A stretch of 49,634 nucleotides of DNA from Candidatus Pullichristensenella avicola. GTDB lineage: Bacteria; Bacillota; Clostridia; Christensenellales; Aristaeellaceae. The notes beneath the pieces were generated by a model. It did no database searches and had not been told where the DNA came from. It was given only the letters and a program-made list of their open reading frames with translations. Shown piece after piece: positions 15,437 to 23,853 of this stretch. Within the stretch, counting starts at the first letter, position 1. Every line of letters starts with the position of its first letter. The DNA lies in contig DVIA01000050.1 of the NCBI GenBank assembly GCA_018711655.1, forward strand, positions 1-49,634, read 5' to 3'. The translations under genes and the position numbers were made by a program.

Positions 15437-16774
<1,338 letters not shown>

Positions 16775-16833
16775 TCGCGGTTTTTTCCGTATGATTATAC
16801 ATCAACGCATTGGTTTCTAAGGAGGAAACACAC

Positions 16834-17073
16834 ATGGTCAAGATTCGTCTGAAGAGAATGGGTATGAAGAAGATGCCGTTCTACCGCCTGGTGGTCACCG
16901 ACAGCCGCACCCCCCGCGACGGCCGCTTCATCGAAGAGATCGGCTATTACAATCCCCTCTCGGAGCCCATCGACCTGAAGATCAACGAAGAGCGCGCGAA
17001 GTACTGGCTGGGCGTGGGCGCGCAGCCGACCGATACCGTGCGCGGCCTTCTCAAGAAAGGCGGAGTGCTGTAA
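16834..17073 (+). CDS. rpsP: 30S ribosomal protein S16
   Basis: A 79-residue small-subunit protein. It reads [20 protein letters not shown], then [20 protein letters not shown], the S16 signature, and ends with the [17 protein letters not shown] segment. AGGAGGAAA precedes the ATG. It lies 59 nt after ffh and 2 nt before khpA, in the conserved ffh-rpsP-khpA-rimM-trmD order. Confidence 0.98.
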   Translation: MVKIRLKRMGMKKMPFYRLVVTDSRTPRDGRFIEEIGYYNPLSEPIDLKINEERAKYWLGVGAQPTDTVRGLLKKGGVL

Positions 17074-17075
17074 GC

Positions 17076-17303
17076 ATGGCTGAACTGGTCAGGTATATCG
17101 CCCGTTCGCTGGTGGAAAAGCCGGACGCGGTCGATGTGCGCGAGGTGGAGACTGCCGATAGCCTCGTCATCGAACTGCGCGTGGACCCGGACGACATGGG
17201 CAAGGTCATCGGCAAACAGGGCAGGATCGCCAAGGCCATTCGCACGGTGGTCAAGGCGGCGTCAGTCCACAGCCCCAAGCCGGTGTTCGTGGAGATCATT
17301 TAA
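17076..17303 (+). CDS. khpA: KH-domain RNA-binding protein KhpA
   Basis: A 75-residue single-KH protein (UPF0109/YlqC). KhpA binds RNA with KhpB and affects cell elongation and division in Gram-positives. The RNA-binding GxxG loop lies in DDMGKVIGKQGRIAKAIRTVV (about 42-62). It begins 2 nt after the rpsP stop. The operon is interrupted after it by a terminator and a 750-bp repeat-bearing gap before rimM. Confidence 0.95.
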   Translation: MAELVRYIARSLVEKPDAVDVREVETADSLVIELRVDPDDMGKVIGKQGRIAKAIRTVVKAASVHSPKPVFVEII

Positions 17304-17357
17304 GGATATTGCGGACGGAAGAACGTCCTTGCGCCGAGCGCGCCGCCGTGGCGGAAG

Positions 17358-17394
17358 CGCGGGCGGGGCGCTCGCACCGTCCGCCGCGTTTTTT
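17358..17394 (+). terminator. Probable terminator after khpA
   Basis: An 8-bp stem with one bulge (CGCGGgCGG/CCGCCGCG, 14-nt loop) is followed by TTTTTT. It lies 55 nt beyond the khpA stop. Confidence 0.65.
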
Positions 17395-17550
17395 CTCCGT
17401 CTGCTGAACAGGGCGGCCGCATCGACGTGGCCGGCCGCGCGCCGTACGATCCGGCGGAGCGCGTAACGGGGAAGCGCACGCCGCAAAACAGCGCCCGCAA
17501 CGGCTGCAAACGGGGCGATTTTCGCGTCCGGGGGTGAGGAAACGCCCGTC

Positions 17551-17694
17551 CGCGGGCCCCATGGAACGCCGTTTTCCACCCGCGCCTCATGGCGCGCGAT
17601 CGCCGCCTACCCGCGGGCCCCATGGAACGCCGTTTTCCACCCGCGCCTCATGACGCGCGATCGCCGCCCGCCTGCGGGCCCATGGAACGCCGCC
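17551..17694. repeat. 61-bp tandem direct repeat, about 2.3 copies
   Basis: Copies begin GCGGGCCCCATGGAACGCCG at about 17552 and 17613, with a partial third at 17674. The first two are almost identical over the whole 61 bp, unlike the array-type blocks where only a core is kept. The block lies between khpA and rimM. Confidence 0.85.
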
Positions 17695-18054
17695 CGGCTG
17701 CATGCGATTTGGCGACGCTTCCGGTTGACTGGCCTGCACGCCGTTTGCGCAAACGCGCGCAGGGCTGCGCGGCGCGCAGAACGCGTTGCGCGGCCGTTGT
17801 AGCGATGCATTTGCGCGCAACCGCCGTTGAAGCCCAGCAGCGATGGCGGCAAACGGCGTCCGTCCGTCTCCGCCCGGCGGTTCCGGCCGGCCGTGGCGCG
17901 CGTTTTCACCGCGCCGGGACGATTTTCAGGCGCTTTGCGAAGGCGCAGGAATATACCGCGGCGCGAGCGTTTGCGCCCGCCAGGGCGGGCGCGCGGCGTT
18001 TTGGACGGTCGTGCAGGCGCGCACCGTTGCATTGGAAGGAAAGGGGAACCCTCA
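17695..18054. other. Non-coding GC-rich gap before rimM
   Basis: About 360 bp without a supported gene. Frames are open only through Ala/Arg-rich codons. No clear promoter was recognised for rimM-trmD, although the terminator after khpA implies one. Nothing else was recognised. Confidence 0.5.
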
Positions 18055-18579
18055 ATGGACAAATACCTCGTCATCGGCGAGATCGTAAAGCCGCAGGGTG
18101 TGCGCGGCGAGGTCAAATTGCGCCCCATCACATGCGATGCGGGGCGCTTTGACGATCTGACGCTGGCCTATCTCAAACGGGCGGAGGAATACATCCCCGT
18201 GCGCATCGCCGCCTGCCGCCGCGCGCAGGACGCGGTGTTCATCGCCTTTGAGGGCGTCGCCGACCGCAACGCCGCGGAAACGCTGCGCGGGGAACTGCTG
18301 TACATCGACCGCGAACACGCGGTGAAACTGGATGAGGACAGCAATTTTCTCTGCGATCTGATCGGCCTGCGCGGCGTGGACGACGAGGGGAACGATTGGG
18401 GCACGCTGCGCGATGTGCTGCAGCCCGGCGGCAACGACGTCTACGTCTTTGAAGGCCCGCGCGGCGAAACGCTGGTGCCGGCGCTCAAAAGCGTGGTAAA
18501 AAGCGTCGATCTGGATCGGGGCGAGATGGTGCTCGCAGCCGCGCGAATGCGGGAAGTGGCGGTGTTCGATGAGGATTAA
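18055..18579 (+). CDS. rimM: Ribosome maturation factor RimM
   Basis: A 174-residue factor that binds S19 and helps mature the 30S head. The N-terminal domain begins MDKYLVIGEIVKPQGVRGEV, the family signature, and has FEGVADRNAAETLRGELLYI. The C-terminal PRC-barrel contains GTLRDVLQPGGNDVYVFEGP and ALKSVVKSVDLDRGEMVL. AGGAAAGGGGAA precedes the ATG. It overlaps trmD by 11 bp. Confidence 0.96.
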   Translation: MDKYLVIGEIVKPQGVRGEVKLRPITCDAGRFDDLTLAYLKRAEEYIPVRIAACRRAQDAVFIAFEGVADRNAAETLRGELLYIDREHAVKLDEDSNFLCDLIGLRGVDDEGNDWGTLRDVLQPGGNDVYVFEGPRGETLVPALKSVVKSVDLDRGEMVLAAARMREVAVFDED

Positions 18580-19318
18580 GGTGCTGACCATTTTCCCGGA
18601 AATGGTGCGCGCCGCGCTGAACGAATCCATTGTCGGCAGGGCGCTGGAAAAGGGCCTTTTTGCTGTGGAATGCATAGATATTCGTGCTTATGCCCAAAAT
18701 AAGCATAAAAATACCGATGACTATCCCTTTGGCGGCGGCGCGGGCATGGTGATGCTTGCCCAGCCCATCGTGGACGCCTGCGAGGCCAACGCCGAGAGCG
18801 GCCAGCGGCGCATCTACCTCTCCCCGCGCGGGCGCACGCTGACGCAGCGGGTGGTGGAGGAACTCGCGCAGGAATCGGAACTGATGCTTCTTTGCGGCCA
18901 TTACGAGGGCGTGGATGAGCGCGCGCTGGAAATGTGCTTCCCAGAGGAGCTTTCCATCGGCGATTATGTGCTTACCGGCGGCGAAACGGCGGCGCTGGTG
19001 GTCATCGACGCGATTTCGCGCCTGCTCCCCGGCGTGTTGGGCAGCGCGGAAAGCGCCGCCGACGAGAGCTTTACCACCGGCCTGCTCGAATATCCGCAGT
19101 ACACGCGCCCGCGCGATTTCCGCGGCCGCGAGGCGCCCGAAGTGTTGCTCAACGGCAATCACGCGCACATTGCGCGCTGGCGGCGCGAGCAGGCGCTGAA
19201 ACTTACCTATGACCGCCGCCCGGAACTGCTTGAGACCGCTCCTTTGGACGCCAAGGACAGGGCGTTTTTGCAAACGCTGCGTGAAACGCCGCCGGAGGAT
19301 GCTAAAAAGCGGACGTAG
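18569..19318 (+). CDS. trmD: tRNA (guanine(37)-N1)-methyltransferase TrmD
   Basis: A 249-residue SPOUT-class enzyme that makes m1G37 in tRNAs, preventing frameshifting. The N-terminus is MRIKVLTIFPEMVRAALNES. The trefoil-knot SAM site includes YLSPRGRTLTQ, LCGHYEGVDERA and ELSIGDYVLTGGETAALVVIDAISRLLPGVLG. The C-terminal domain contains YPQYTRPRDFRG and LLNGNHAHIARWRREQAL. Its start is inside rimM, so translation is coupled. rplS, which usually follows, is not here. Confidence 0.97.
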   Translation: MRIKVLTIFPEMVRAALNESIVGRALEKGLFAVECIDIRAYAQNKHKNTDDYPFGGGAGMVMLAQPIVDACEANAESGQRRIYLSPRGRTLTQRVVEELAQESELMLLCGHYEGVDERALEMCFPEELSIGDYVLTGGETAALVVIDAISRLLPGVLGSAESAADESFTTGLLEYPQYTRPRDFRGREAPEVLLNGNHAHIARWRREQALKLTYDRRPELLETAPLDAKDRAFLQTLRETPPEDAKKRT

Positions 19319-19324
19319 GAAATG

Positions 19325-19362
19325 AGAACGTCCCCTCGCGCAAACATGCGAGGGGACGTTCT
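19325..19362 (+). terminator. Strong hairpin after trmD
   Basis: A perfect 15-bp stem beginning AGAACGTCCCC surrounds a short loop, 6 nt after the stop. No long T-run follows, so termination is likely but not certain. Confidence 0.7.
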
Positions 19363-19429
19363 GTCATCGCAGCCCGCGCGGCTGGCCCGCAAAGGCCGAT
19401 GTCAGGGCGCCGCCGTCCGCGCGACCCGG

Positions 19430-19905
19430 GAAACGTCACGGAGGGGTAGCCACGACAAAGCGCGCCCCGGACGCGAAGACACATTCCACCAACGAAGGCG
19501 GCGAAGAAGGAAACGCCAAGACGCGAAAAGCAAGAACACGGGAAAAGCTCGCAAAGCACCCGCCCTCCGCCGCGCGCCAAGGTGCGATGCACATCTCCCC
19601 AGGAAGGCGGCGAAGAAGGAAACGCCAAGACGCGAAAAGCAAGAACACGGGAAAAGCCCGCAAAGCGCGCCCCGCCGCGTCCCGGACGTGAAAGGCAAGG
19701 CCACGGGGGGCAGCCACAACAAAGCGCGCCCCGGACGCGAACGCGCATTCATCAAGAAAAGCGGCGAAGGGCTGGACGCCAGGGCGCGAAAGGCAAGGCC
19801 ACGGGGCGGCCCACAAAGCGCCCGCCCTCCGCCGCGCCCCGGGCGCGAAAGGCAAGGCCATGGAGAGGCAGTCACGAAAAAGCGCGCCCTGGCGCGCATG
19901 CGGTC
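19430..19905. repeat. Mosaic of degenerate repeats between trmD and the acetyltransferase
   Basis: Several words recur at irregular spacing. CAAAGCGC-type words lie near 19456, 19552, 19661, 19720, 19814 and 19876. GCGAAAAGCAAGAACACGGG occurs twice, 109 bp apart. GAAAGGCAAGGCCACGGG lies at about 19690 and 19788, with a CATGG variant at 19849. Some intervals are near 60 bp and others near 100. The block sits between convergent genes and has no credible gene. Confidence 0.7.
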
Positions 19906-20409
19906 GCTGCCGCCCGGAGTCGCCATGCGTGCCGCCCGCGCGCCATGCGTAGTTTCCCCATCGCAGAGCCGGAGAATGGAATCCCGCCATGCGTGCAGCC
20001 CGCGCCATGGGGCTTTCCGACGAAGCGCTTTTTTCCCCGGAGGATGACGCGCGTGCGTCTGCACAGGTCGCGCCGAGAAACGCAAGCGCGTTCTCTCGCT
20101 TGCGCGGGCATAGGGGAGTGCGCCTGCGCATGTCCGCGGCGTTTTTTCGAGTTTTAGCAAACTGCGTCCGCGCTTTTTGATCTGCGCGGCGCTTTCCAAA
20201 CGCGCAGGCGCGCTCCGTCGCCCTTTTTCGAACCTCGTCCCGGACAGGAAGCGCTGCAACCGCTGAATATGCGCGCAGAACGCCTGAAGCCCGGCCTGCA
20301 TTCGCATCAGTGCGGGCGATCGCGCAACAAAACGCTGTGGGTACGTTGAAACGCCGGCGCGCCGGGCGTATTCCGAACTCTGCCGCGGCCCGCCGAAGCG
20401 CGCTTGCCG
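19906..20409. other. GC-rich non-coding stretch
   Basis: A short word, CCATGCGTG, recurs a few times between 19920 and 19995. No terminator for the convergent acetyltransferase gene and no credible coding sequence was found. Confidence 0.45.
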
Positions 20410-20937
20410 CTATTGGGGGCGCTCAGCGTCGGCGCAGGAGGCGCAGTCGCCCGCGCAGCCTTCGCAGCGGCGGTGACCGCCGCAACTGCCTTCGAGATTG
20501 ATCTCGTCGGCGCTGGCCTGCATCCAGCGATGGGGAACGCCTTCTTCATCGTATACCTCGCCGCAGGGGCGGAAGCCGTAGCGCGCGTAAAACCCCACCA
20601 CGGGAAGCTGCGCGCTGAGGCAGACTGCGTCTGCGCCCAATTCCAGCGCCCGATAGAGCAGCATGCGCGCCACAAGGTCGCCAAGCCCGCGCCCGCGCGC
20701 CTCCGGCAGAACGCAGACGCGGCCGATCTGAAAACGGCTGTCGGCGTTGATGTAGAGGCGGCCCGTGCCCGCCGGGCGGTCGTTTTCGTCGTAGGCGAGG
20801 GCGTAAACGGACAATTTGTCAAACGCGTCCACGTCGGTATCGGCGGGATAGCCCTGTTCCTCGACGAACACGCGGCGGCGTATGTCCATTACCGCGCCGA
20901 CGTCGTCCTGAGAAGTCAGAAATTTACCGCGAATCAT
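20410..20937 (-). CDS. GNAT acetyltransferase with Cys-rich C-terminal tail
   Basis: A 175-residue protein of the GCN5-related N-acetyltransferase superfamily (ElaA/YjcF-like). Acetyl-CoA-binding features are IGRVCVLPEARGRGLGDLVARMLL (the R/QxxGxG/A loop within PEARGRGLG) and VGFYARYGFRPCGEVYDEEGVPHRWM. After the domain a short tail carries five cysteines (SCGGHRRCEGCAGDCASC), suggesting metal or iron-sulfur binding. The start at 20937 is set by AAAGGTGG; an upstream extension lacks a ribosome-binding site. It is transcribed divergently from the DUF1292 gene. The acetyl acceptor is unknown. Confidence 0.88.
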   Translation of the reverse strand: MIRGKFLTSQDDVGAVMDIRRRVFVEEQGYPADTDVDAFDKLSVYALAYDENDRPAGTGRLYINADSRFQIGRVCVLPEARGRGLGDLVARMLLYRALELGADAVCLSAQLPVVGFYARYGFRPCGEVYDEEGVPHRWMQASADEINLEGSCGGHRRCEGCAGDCASCADAERPQ

Positions 20938-21028
20938 GGTTTTTCCACCTTTCCAAAGGGGATATGGTCGCATCTGCTATTGTACCACTGCGGCGGGCAA
21001 TTTTGTAGCCCTTCGCGCAAATAAGCGG

Positions 21029-21057
21029 TTGATTTTTTTGCGGCGAGCGGGTATAAT
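21029..21057 (+). promoter_or_regulatory. Sigma-A promoter of the DUF1292 gene
   Basis: TTGATT (21029-21034), a 17-bp spacer and TATAAT (21052-21057). The leader is about 47 nt and the ribosome-binding site is AAAGGAG. Confidence 0.85.
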
Positions 21058-21110
21058 AGTTGCGAATGGGCGGGGCCTGTTCAATACACCGAAGAAAGGA
21101 GCGTGACGAA

Positions 21111-21422
21111 ATGGATGAGGAACTGGATCTCGTCGTCTTTGAGGATGATGAGGGCAACGAAATCACCATGGAGGTGCTCGATTATTTCTTCTACGAAGGC
21201 AAGGAATACGCGCTGCTGGCGGAAGTAGACGACGATGAGGCGTGCGACTGCGAGGAGTGCGACGGCGATCACGAGCGCGACGCCTATATCATGGAAGTCG
21301 TCGCGGTCGGGGACGATCAGGAAGAATTCGTCCCTGTGGCCGAGGAACTGGCAGATAAGCTGATCGACATCGTCCAGAACGAACTGTACGAGGACGACGA
21401 TGACAGCGACGAGGAGGAATGA
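21111..21422 (+). CDS. DUF1292 acidic protein
   Basis: A 103-residue strongly acidic protein of the DUF1292 (YrzB-like) family, common in Firmicutes and of unknown role. The family core is VVFEDDEGNEITMEVLDYFFYEGKEYALLAEV, followed by AYIMEVVAVGDDQEEFVPVAEELADKLIDIVQ. An insert with three cysteines (CDCEEC) sits between the two halves. The end is a run of Asp and Glu. In other Firmicutes it often follows the Holliday junction resolvase gene yrrK; here it stands with its own promoter, 75 nt before an alkyltransferase-like gene. Confidence 0.9.
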   Translation: MDEELDLVVFEDDEGNEITMEVLDYFFYEGKEYALLAEVDDDEACDCEECDGDHERDAYIMEVVAVGDDQEEFVPVAEELADKLIDIVQNELYEDDDDSDEEE

Positions 21423-21497
21423 CCGACGCCTCGCAGGGCGACGGGAGCCGGTGGCCGCTTGCCGGATGGCGGGCGGCCTTTCGCTTTTGGAGGACGT

Positions 21498-21788
21498 ATG
21501 AATGATTTTTATCGCCAGGTGTACGACCTTGTGGCCCAGATCCCGCCGGGCAGGGTGATTTCCTACGGCCAGATTGCCCGCCTCCTGTGCCGGCCCCATG
21601 CGGCGCGCGAGGTGGGGCGGGCCATGCGCCTGTGTCCGGAACACCTGCCCTGGCAGCGCGTGGTGATGCGCGACGGTTCCATCGCCGCCGGCGGCGATCC
21701 CGCTCTGCGCCGCAGACTGCTGGAGACGGAGGGAGCGGCCTTTCTCCCCGACGGCCGCGTGGACATGGACGCCTGCCGCTGGCCGTGA
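21498..21788 (+). CDS. Alkyltransferase-like (ATL) DNA-repair protein
   Basis: A 96-residue protein with only the DNA-binding domain of O6-alkylguanine-DNA alkyltransferases. The core reads YDLVAQIPPGRVISYGQIARLL, then HAAREVGRAM. The active-site PCHRV of true alkyltransferases is replaced by PWQRV, so the alkyl-accepting cysteine is missing. Known ATL proteins have PWHRV and flag bulky O6-alkylguanine lesions for nucleotide excision repair; the Gln at the His position is a further change. TTTTGGAGG precedes the ATG. It probably shares a transcript with DUF1292. Confidence 0.9.
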   Translation: MNDFYRQVYDLVAQIPPGRVISYGQIARLLCRPHAAREVGRAMRLCPEHLPWQRVVMRDGSIAAGGDPALRRRLLETEGAAFLPDGRVDMDACRWP

Positions 21789-21848
21789 CCGGGCGCCGCC
21801 GAAACGCGCCGGAGGCGACCTGCCGCGTTTTGATGCCGCCGCGCCGAA

Positions 21849-21876
21849 CGCCCCGTCCGGTGGACGGGCGTTTTTT
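21849..21876 (+). terminator. Terminator after the ATL gene
   Basis: CGCCCcGTCC/GGACGGGCG, with a single bulge and a 3-nt loop, is followed by TTTTTTG. Confidence 0.8.
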
Positions 21877-21914
21877 GTTTTGCCATGCCGCGCGGCGTTT
21901 TGTTGGAAGATTTT

Positions 21915-22410
21915 TGCTTCGCCCGCGAGGTGATGTGCCCGCATGGCTGCGCAGAATGCCTGTCGTTCGACGGGCGGGGCGTTTTTTTATTGTGCCATGG
22001 CGCGCGGCGCTTCGTTGGGGAATTCCCGTCCCGCCCGCGCGGCGATGCGCCGAAAACATGTCGCGGGAAAATCGTCGAGTTCAATTCCGTCCCGCCCATG
22101 CGGTGTGCGCGTGCACGGCTGCGCAAACGCCCCGTCCGGTGGGCGGGGGACGTTTCGCTGGAAAGTTTTTGTCGCGCCCGCGCGGCGCTGTCTGCCGCGC
22201 TGACCGCCGCAACTGCGACCGTAAAGCGTTTTTGCCCCGCCCGCGCGGCGATGCCTCTGCGCAGGGGGCGCCCATGGCAGACGAAAGGCGTCTTTGTTCA
22301 TTCCGGCCCGAAGCGACTCGTCCATGGGCGTCAAAATCGGTCGTTCGCCTCGAGCGCTCTCGCCGGCCCGGCTGCCGCGCGGCGTTTTCGCTTTCGTCCC
22401 GCGCGCCGCG
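21915..22410 (+). CRISPR. Highly decayed CRISPR-like block (array 3), about 6-7 units
   Basis: Cores of the form GTCCCGCCCGCGCGGCGATGC lie near 22034, 22095 (CCCATGCGG variant), 22177, 22240, 22307 and 22367, giving intervals of 61, 82, 63, 67 and 60 bp. An earlier relative lies near 21922. The intervals differ from each other. A related word pair (CGGGCGTTTTTT then GCCATGCCGCGCGGCG) suggests that part of the 5' end was duplicated. The core resembles arrays 1 and 2, but the decay makes this the weakest of the three. It lies between the ATL gene and the convergent mgtE. Confidence 0.4.
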
Positions 22411-22506
22411 GCGCGTTCGGGGCCAACGCCTCCGCCGCCCTGGCGGACGAACGGGCCGCTCCCGCGGACGTTTGCGGAAGCAACCTGCAAAACCGCGGCG
22501 AAGGGA

Positions 22507-23499
22507 TCACGCCATTGCCGTCACCAGGGCGAAAAGAATCGTCAGAGCGAGAATGTCCACAACGGAGGTCAGCAGCGGCCCGGCCATCAGCGCCGGGTCA
22601 AGGCGCAAAAGCCGCGCCAACATTGGCAGAATGCAACCAATGGCGTTGGCGGCCATGACGGTAAAGAACACGGCCAGGGAGATCGCGCCCGCCTCCAGCG
22701 CCGTATCGCCGGAAATGAGCAACATGCGGACAAAGTTGACAAGGCCCAGCGCCGCGCCGCACAGAAGCGAGGTCAAAAATTCCTTGCCCAGGGCCGCGCC
22801 CGCCTCCCGCGGCTGCATATCGCCCAGCGCCATGGCGCGGATGATGAGCGTGGAGGACTGCGAACCGGCGTTGCCGCCCGTATCCATCAGCATCGGTATG
22901 TTGCTGACCATCACGCCGCCCAGCGCCGAGGCCAGCAGCAGGTGCTCATAGCCCTGGATCAGCCCCGCGCAGAGGATCGCCGAGGCCATGAGCACCAGAA
23001 GCCACGGCAGCCGGCGCCATGCCAGGCTCCAAACGCTCGAACCCTTGTAGCCATCCTCGCTCGGCACCAGCGCGGCCATGCGCTCGAAATCCCGGGTGTC
23101 CTCGGCTTCGATGACGTCCACAATGCTGTTGACGCCGACGGCGCCCACCAGCCGGCCCTGTTCGTCGGTTACGGGCAGGCTGAGAAGGTCGTATTTGCGC
23201 ACCAGGCGCGCCGCTTCCTGTTGGTCGTCGTTCATCCGCACGGCGGTGAAGGCCGTATCCATCAAATCTCCCAGCCTGGCCTCGCCCGGCGCGGCCAGCA
23301 GCGTGCGCAATTCCAGCACGCCCAGCAGATGATCGAGATGATCGACGATGTAAAGGGTATAGAGCGCGTCGCTGTCCAGCCCCGAGGCGCGCACGGCGCG
23401 AATGGCCTCCTCTGCGCGCGTGCCTTCGCGCAGACGCACGAATTCAGGCGTCATGATCGCGCCCGCGGTGTTTTCCCGAATTGCTTCCATGATGAACAT
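22507..23499 (-). CDS. mgtE: MgtE-type magnesium transporter lacking the N domain
   Basis: A 330-residue Mg2+ channel-like transporter. Residues about 1-125 form a CBS pair (IMTPEFVRLREGTRAEEAIRAVR..., LPVTDEQGRLVGAVGVNSIVDVI), the usual cytosolic Mg2+ sensor. The membrane part (about 150-330) has five helices with the signature MLMDTGGNAGSQSSTLIIRAMALGD. Family members usually start with a helical MgtE_N domain of about 130 residues; here the in-frame sequence upstream does not resemble it. The ATG at 23499 has AAAGGAG about 10 nt upstream. Transcription probably starts near 23818, leaving a leader of about 320 nt. Confidence 0.88.
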   Translation of the reverse strand: MFIMEAIRENTAGAIMTPEFVRLREGTRAEEAIRAVRASGLDSDALYTLYIVDHLDHLLGVLELRTLLAAPGEARLGDLMDTAFTAVRMNDDQQEAARLVRKYDLLSLPVTDEQGRLVGAVGVNSIVDVIEAEDTRDFERMAALVPSEDGYKGSSVWSLAWRRLPWLLVLMASAILCAGLIQGYEHLLLASALGGVMVSNIPMLMDTGGNAGSQSSTLIIRAMALGDMQPREAGAALGKEFLTSLLCGAALGLVNFVRMLLISGDTALEAGAISLAVFFTVMAANAIGCILPMLARLLRLDPALMAGPLLTSVVDILALTILFALVTAMA

Positions 23500-23731
23500 T
23501 TCCCTCACTCCTTTCGCATTGCAAAGCGGGCGTCCGCCTTCCTGGCGACGTCCCAAAGCGCGGCTCCGGCCCGTGCGCGCCGCGCGCAGGCGCTCTGTGC
23601 CTGGCGCGTCAACGGCTTTGCGGGTTTTTCGCGCGCTGCCGGGATGCTGACAAAGACAACACCCCAAGGCGTCCGCCCCTCCCGGGCGACGCCCATGCGC
23701 AGAAGAAACTGTGGGGAAATGAAGCGATGGG
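23500..23731 (-). other. Untranslated part of the mgtE leader
   Basis: About 230 nt of GC-rich leader between the possible leader peptide and mgtE. I looked for the M-box (ykoK) magnesium riboswitch and saw none of its conserved segments. No terminator with a T-run was recognised. Confidence 0.45.
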
Positions 23732-23791
23732 TCAGCGGACGCGCGCGGCCCAAACGCTCCGTTTCCGTCTACTTCCTCCGCATTCGTCCAC
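23732..23791 (-). CDS. Possible leader peptide (19 aa) upstream of mgtE
   Basis: A GTG-started reading frame of 19 codons (VDECGGSRRKRSVWAARVR) begins 9 nt after a near-perfect AAAGGAGGTGG ribosome-binding site, just after the predicted transcription start. It is out of frame with mgtE. The strong site with no other gene to serve suggests a translated leader that could control mgtE, as leader peptides do for other Mg2+ transporters. The role is inferred. Confidence 0.4.
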   Translation of the reverse strand: MDECGGSRRKRSVWAARVR

Positions 23792-23824
23792 GCCAGTCCA
23801 CCTCCTTTTAGATAGGTCGGGTCT

Positions 23825-23853
23825 ATTATAAGCGATTTTTCCGGCGCTGTCAA
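23825..23853 (-). promoter_or_regulatory. Consensus sigma-A promoter of mgtE
   Basis: On the minus strand, TTGACA (23848-23853), a 17-bp spacer and TATAAT (23825-23830). The -35 overlaps the stop codon of the rluD-family gene, so mgtE is a separate unit from the cluster upstream. Confidence 0.9.

Noticed and set aside
23500-23824. M-box magnesium riboswitch before mgtE
   Set aside because: None of its conserved segments could be recognised by eye; only the long leader supports the idea.
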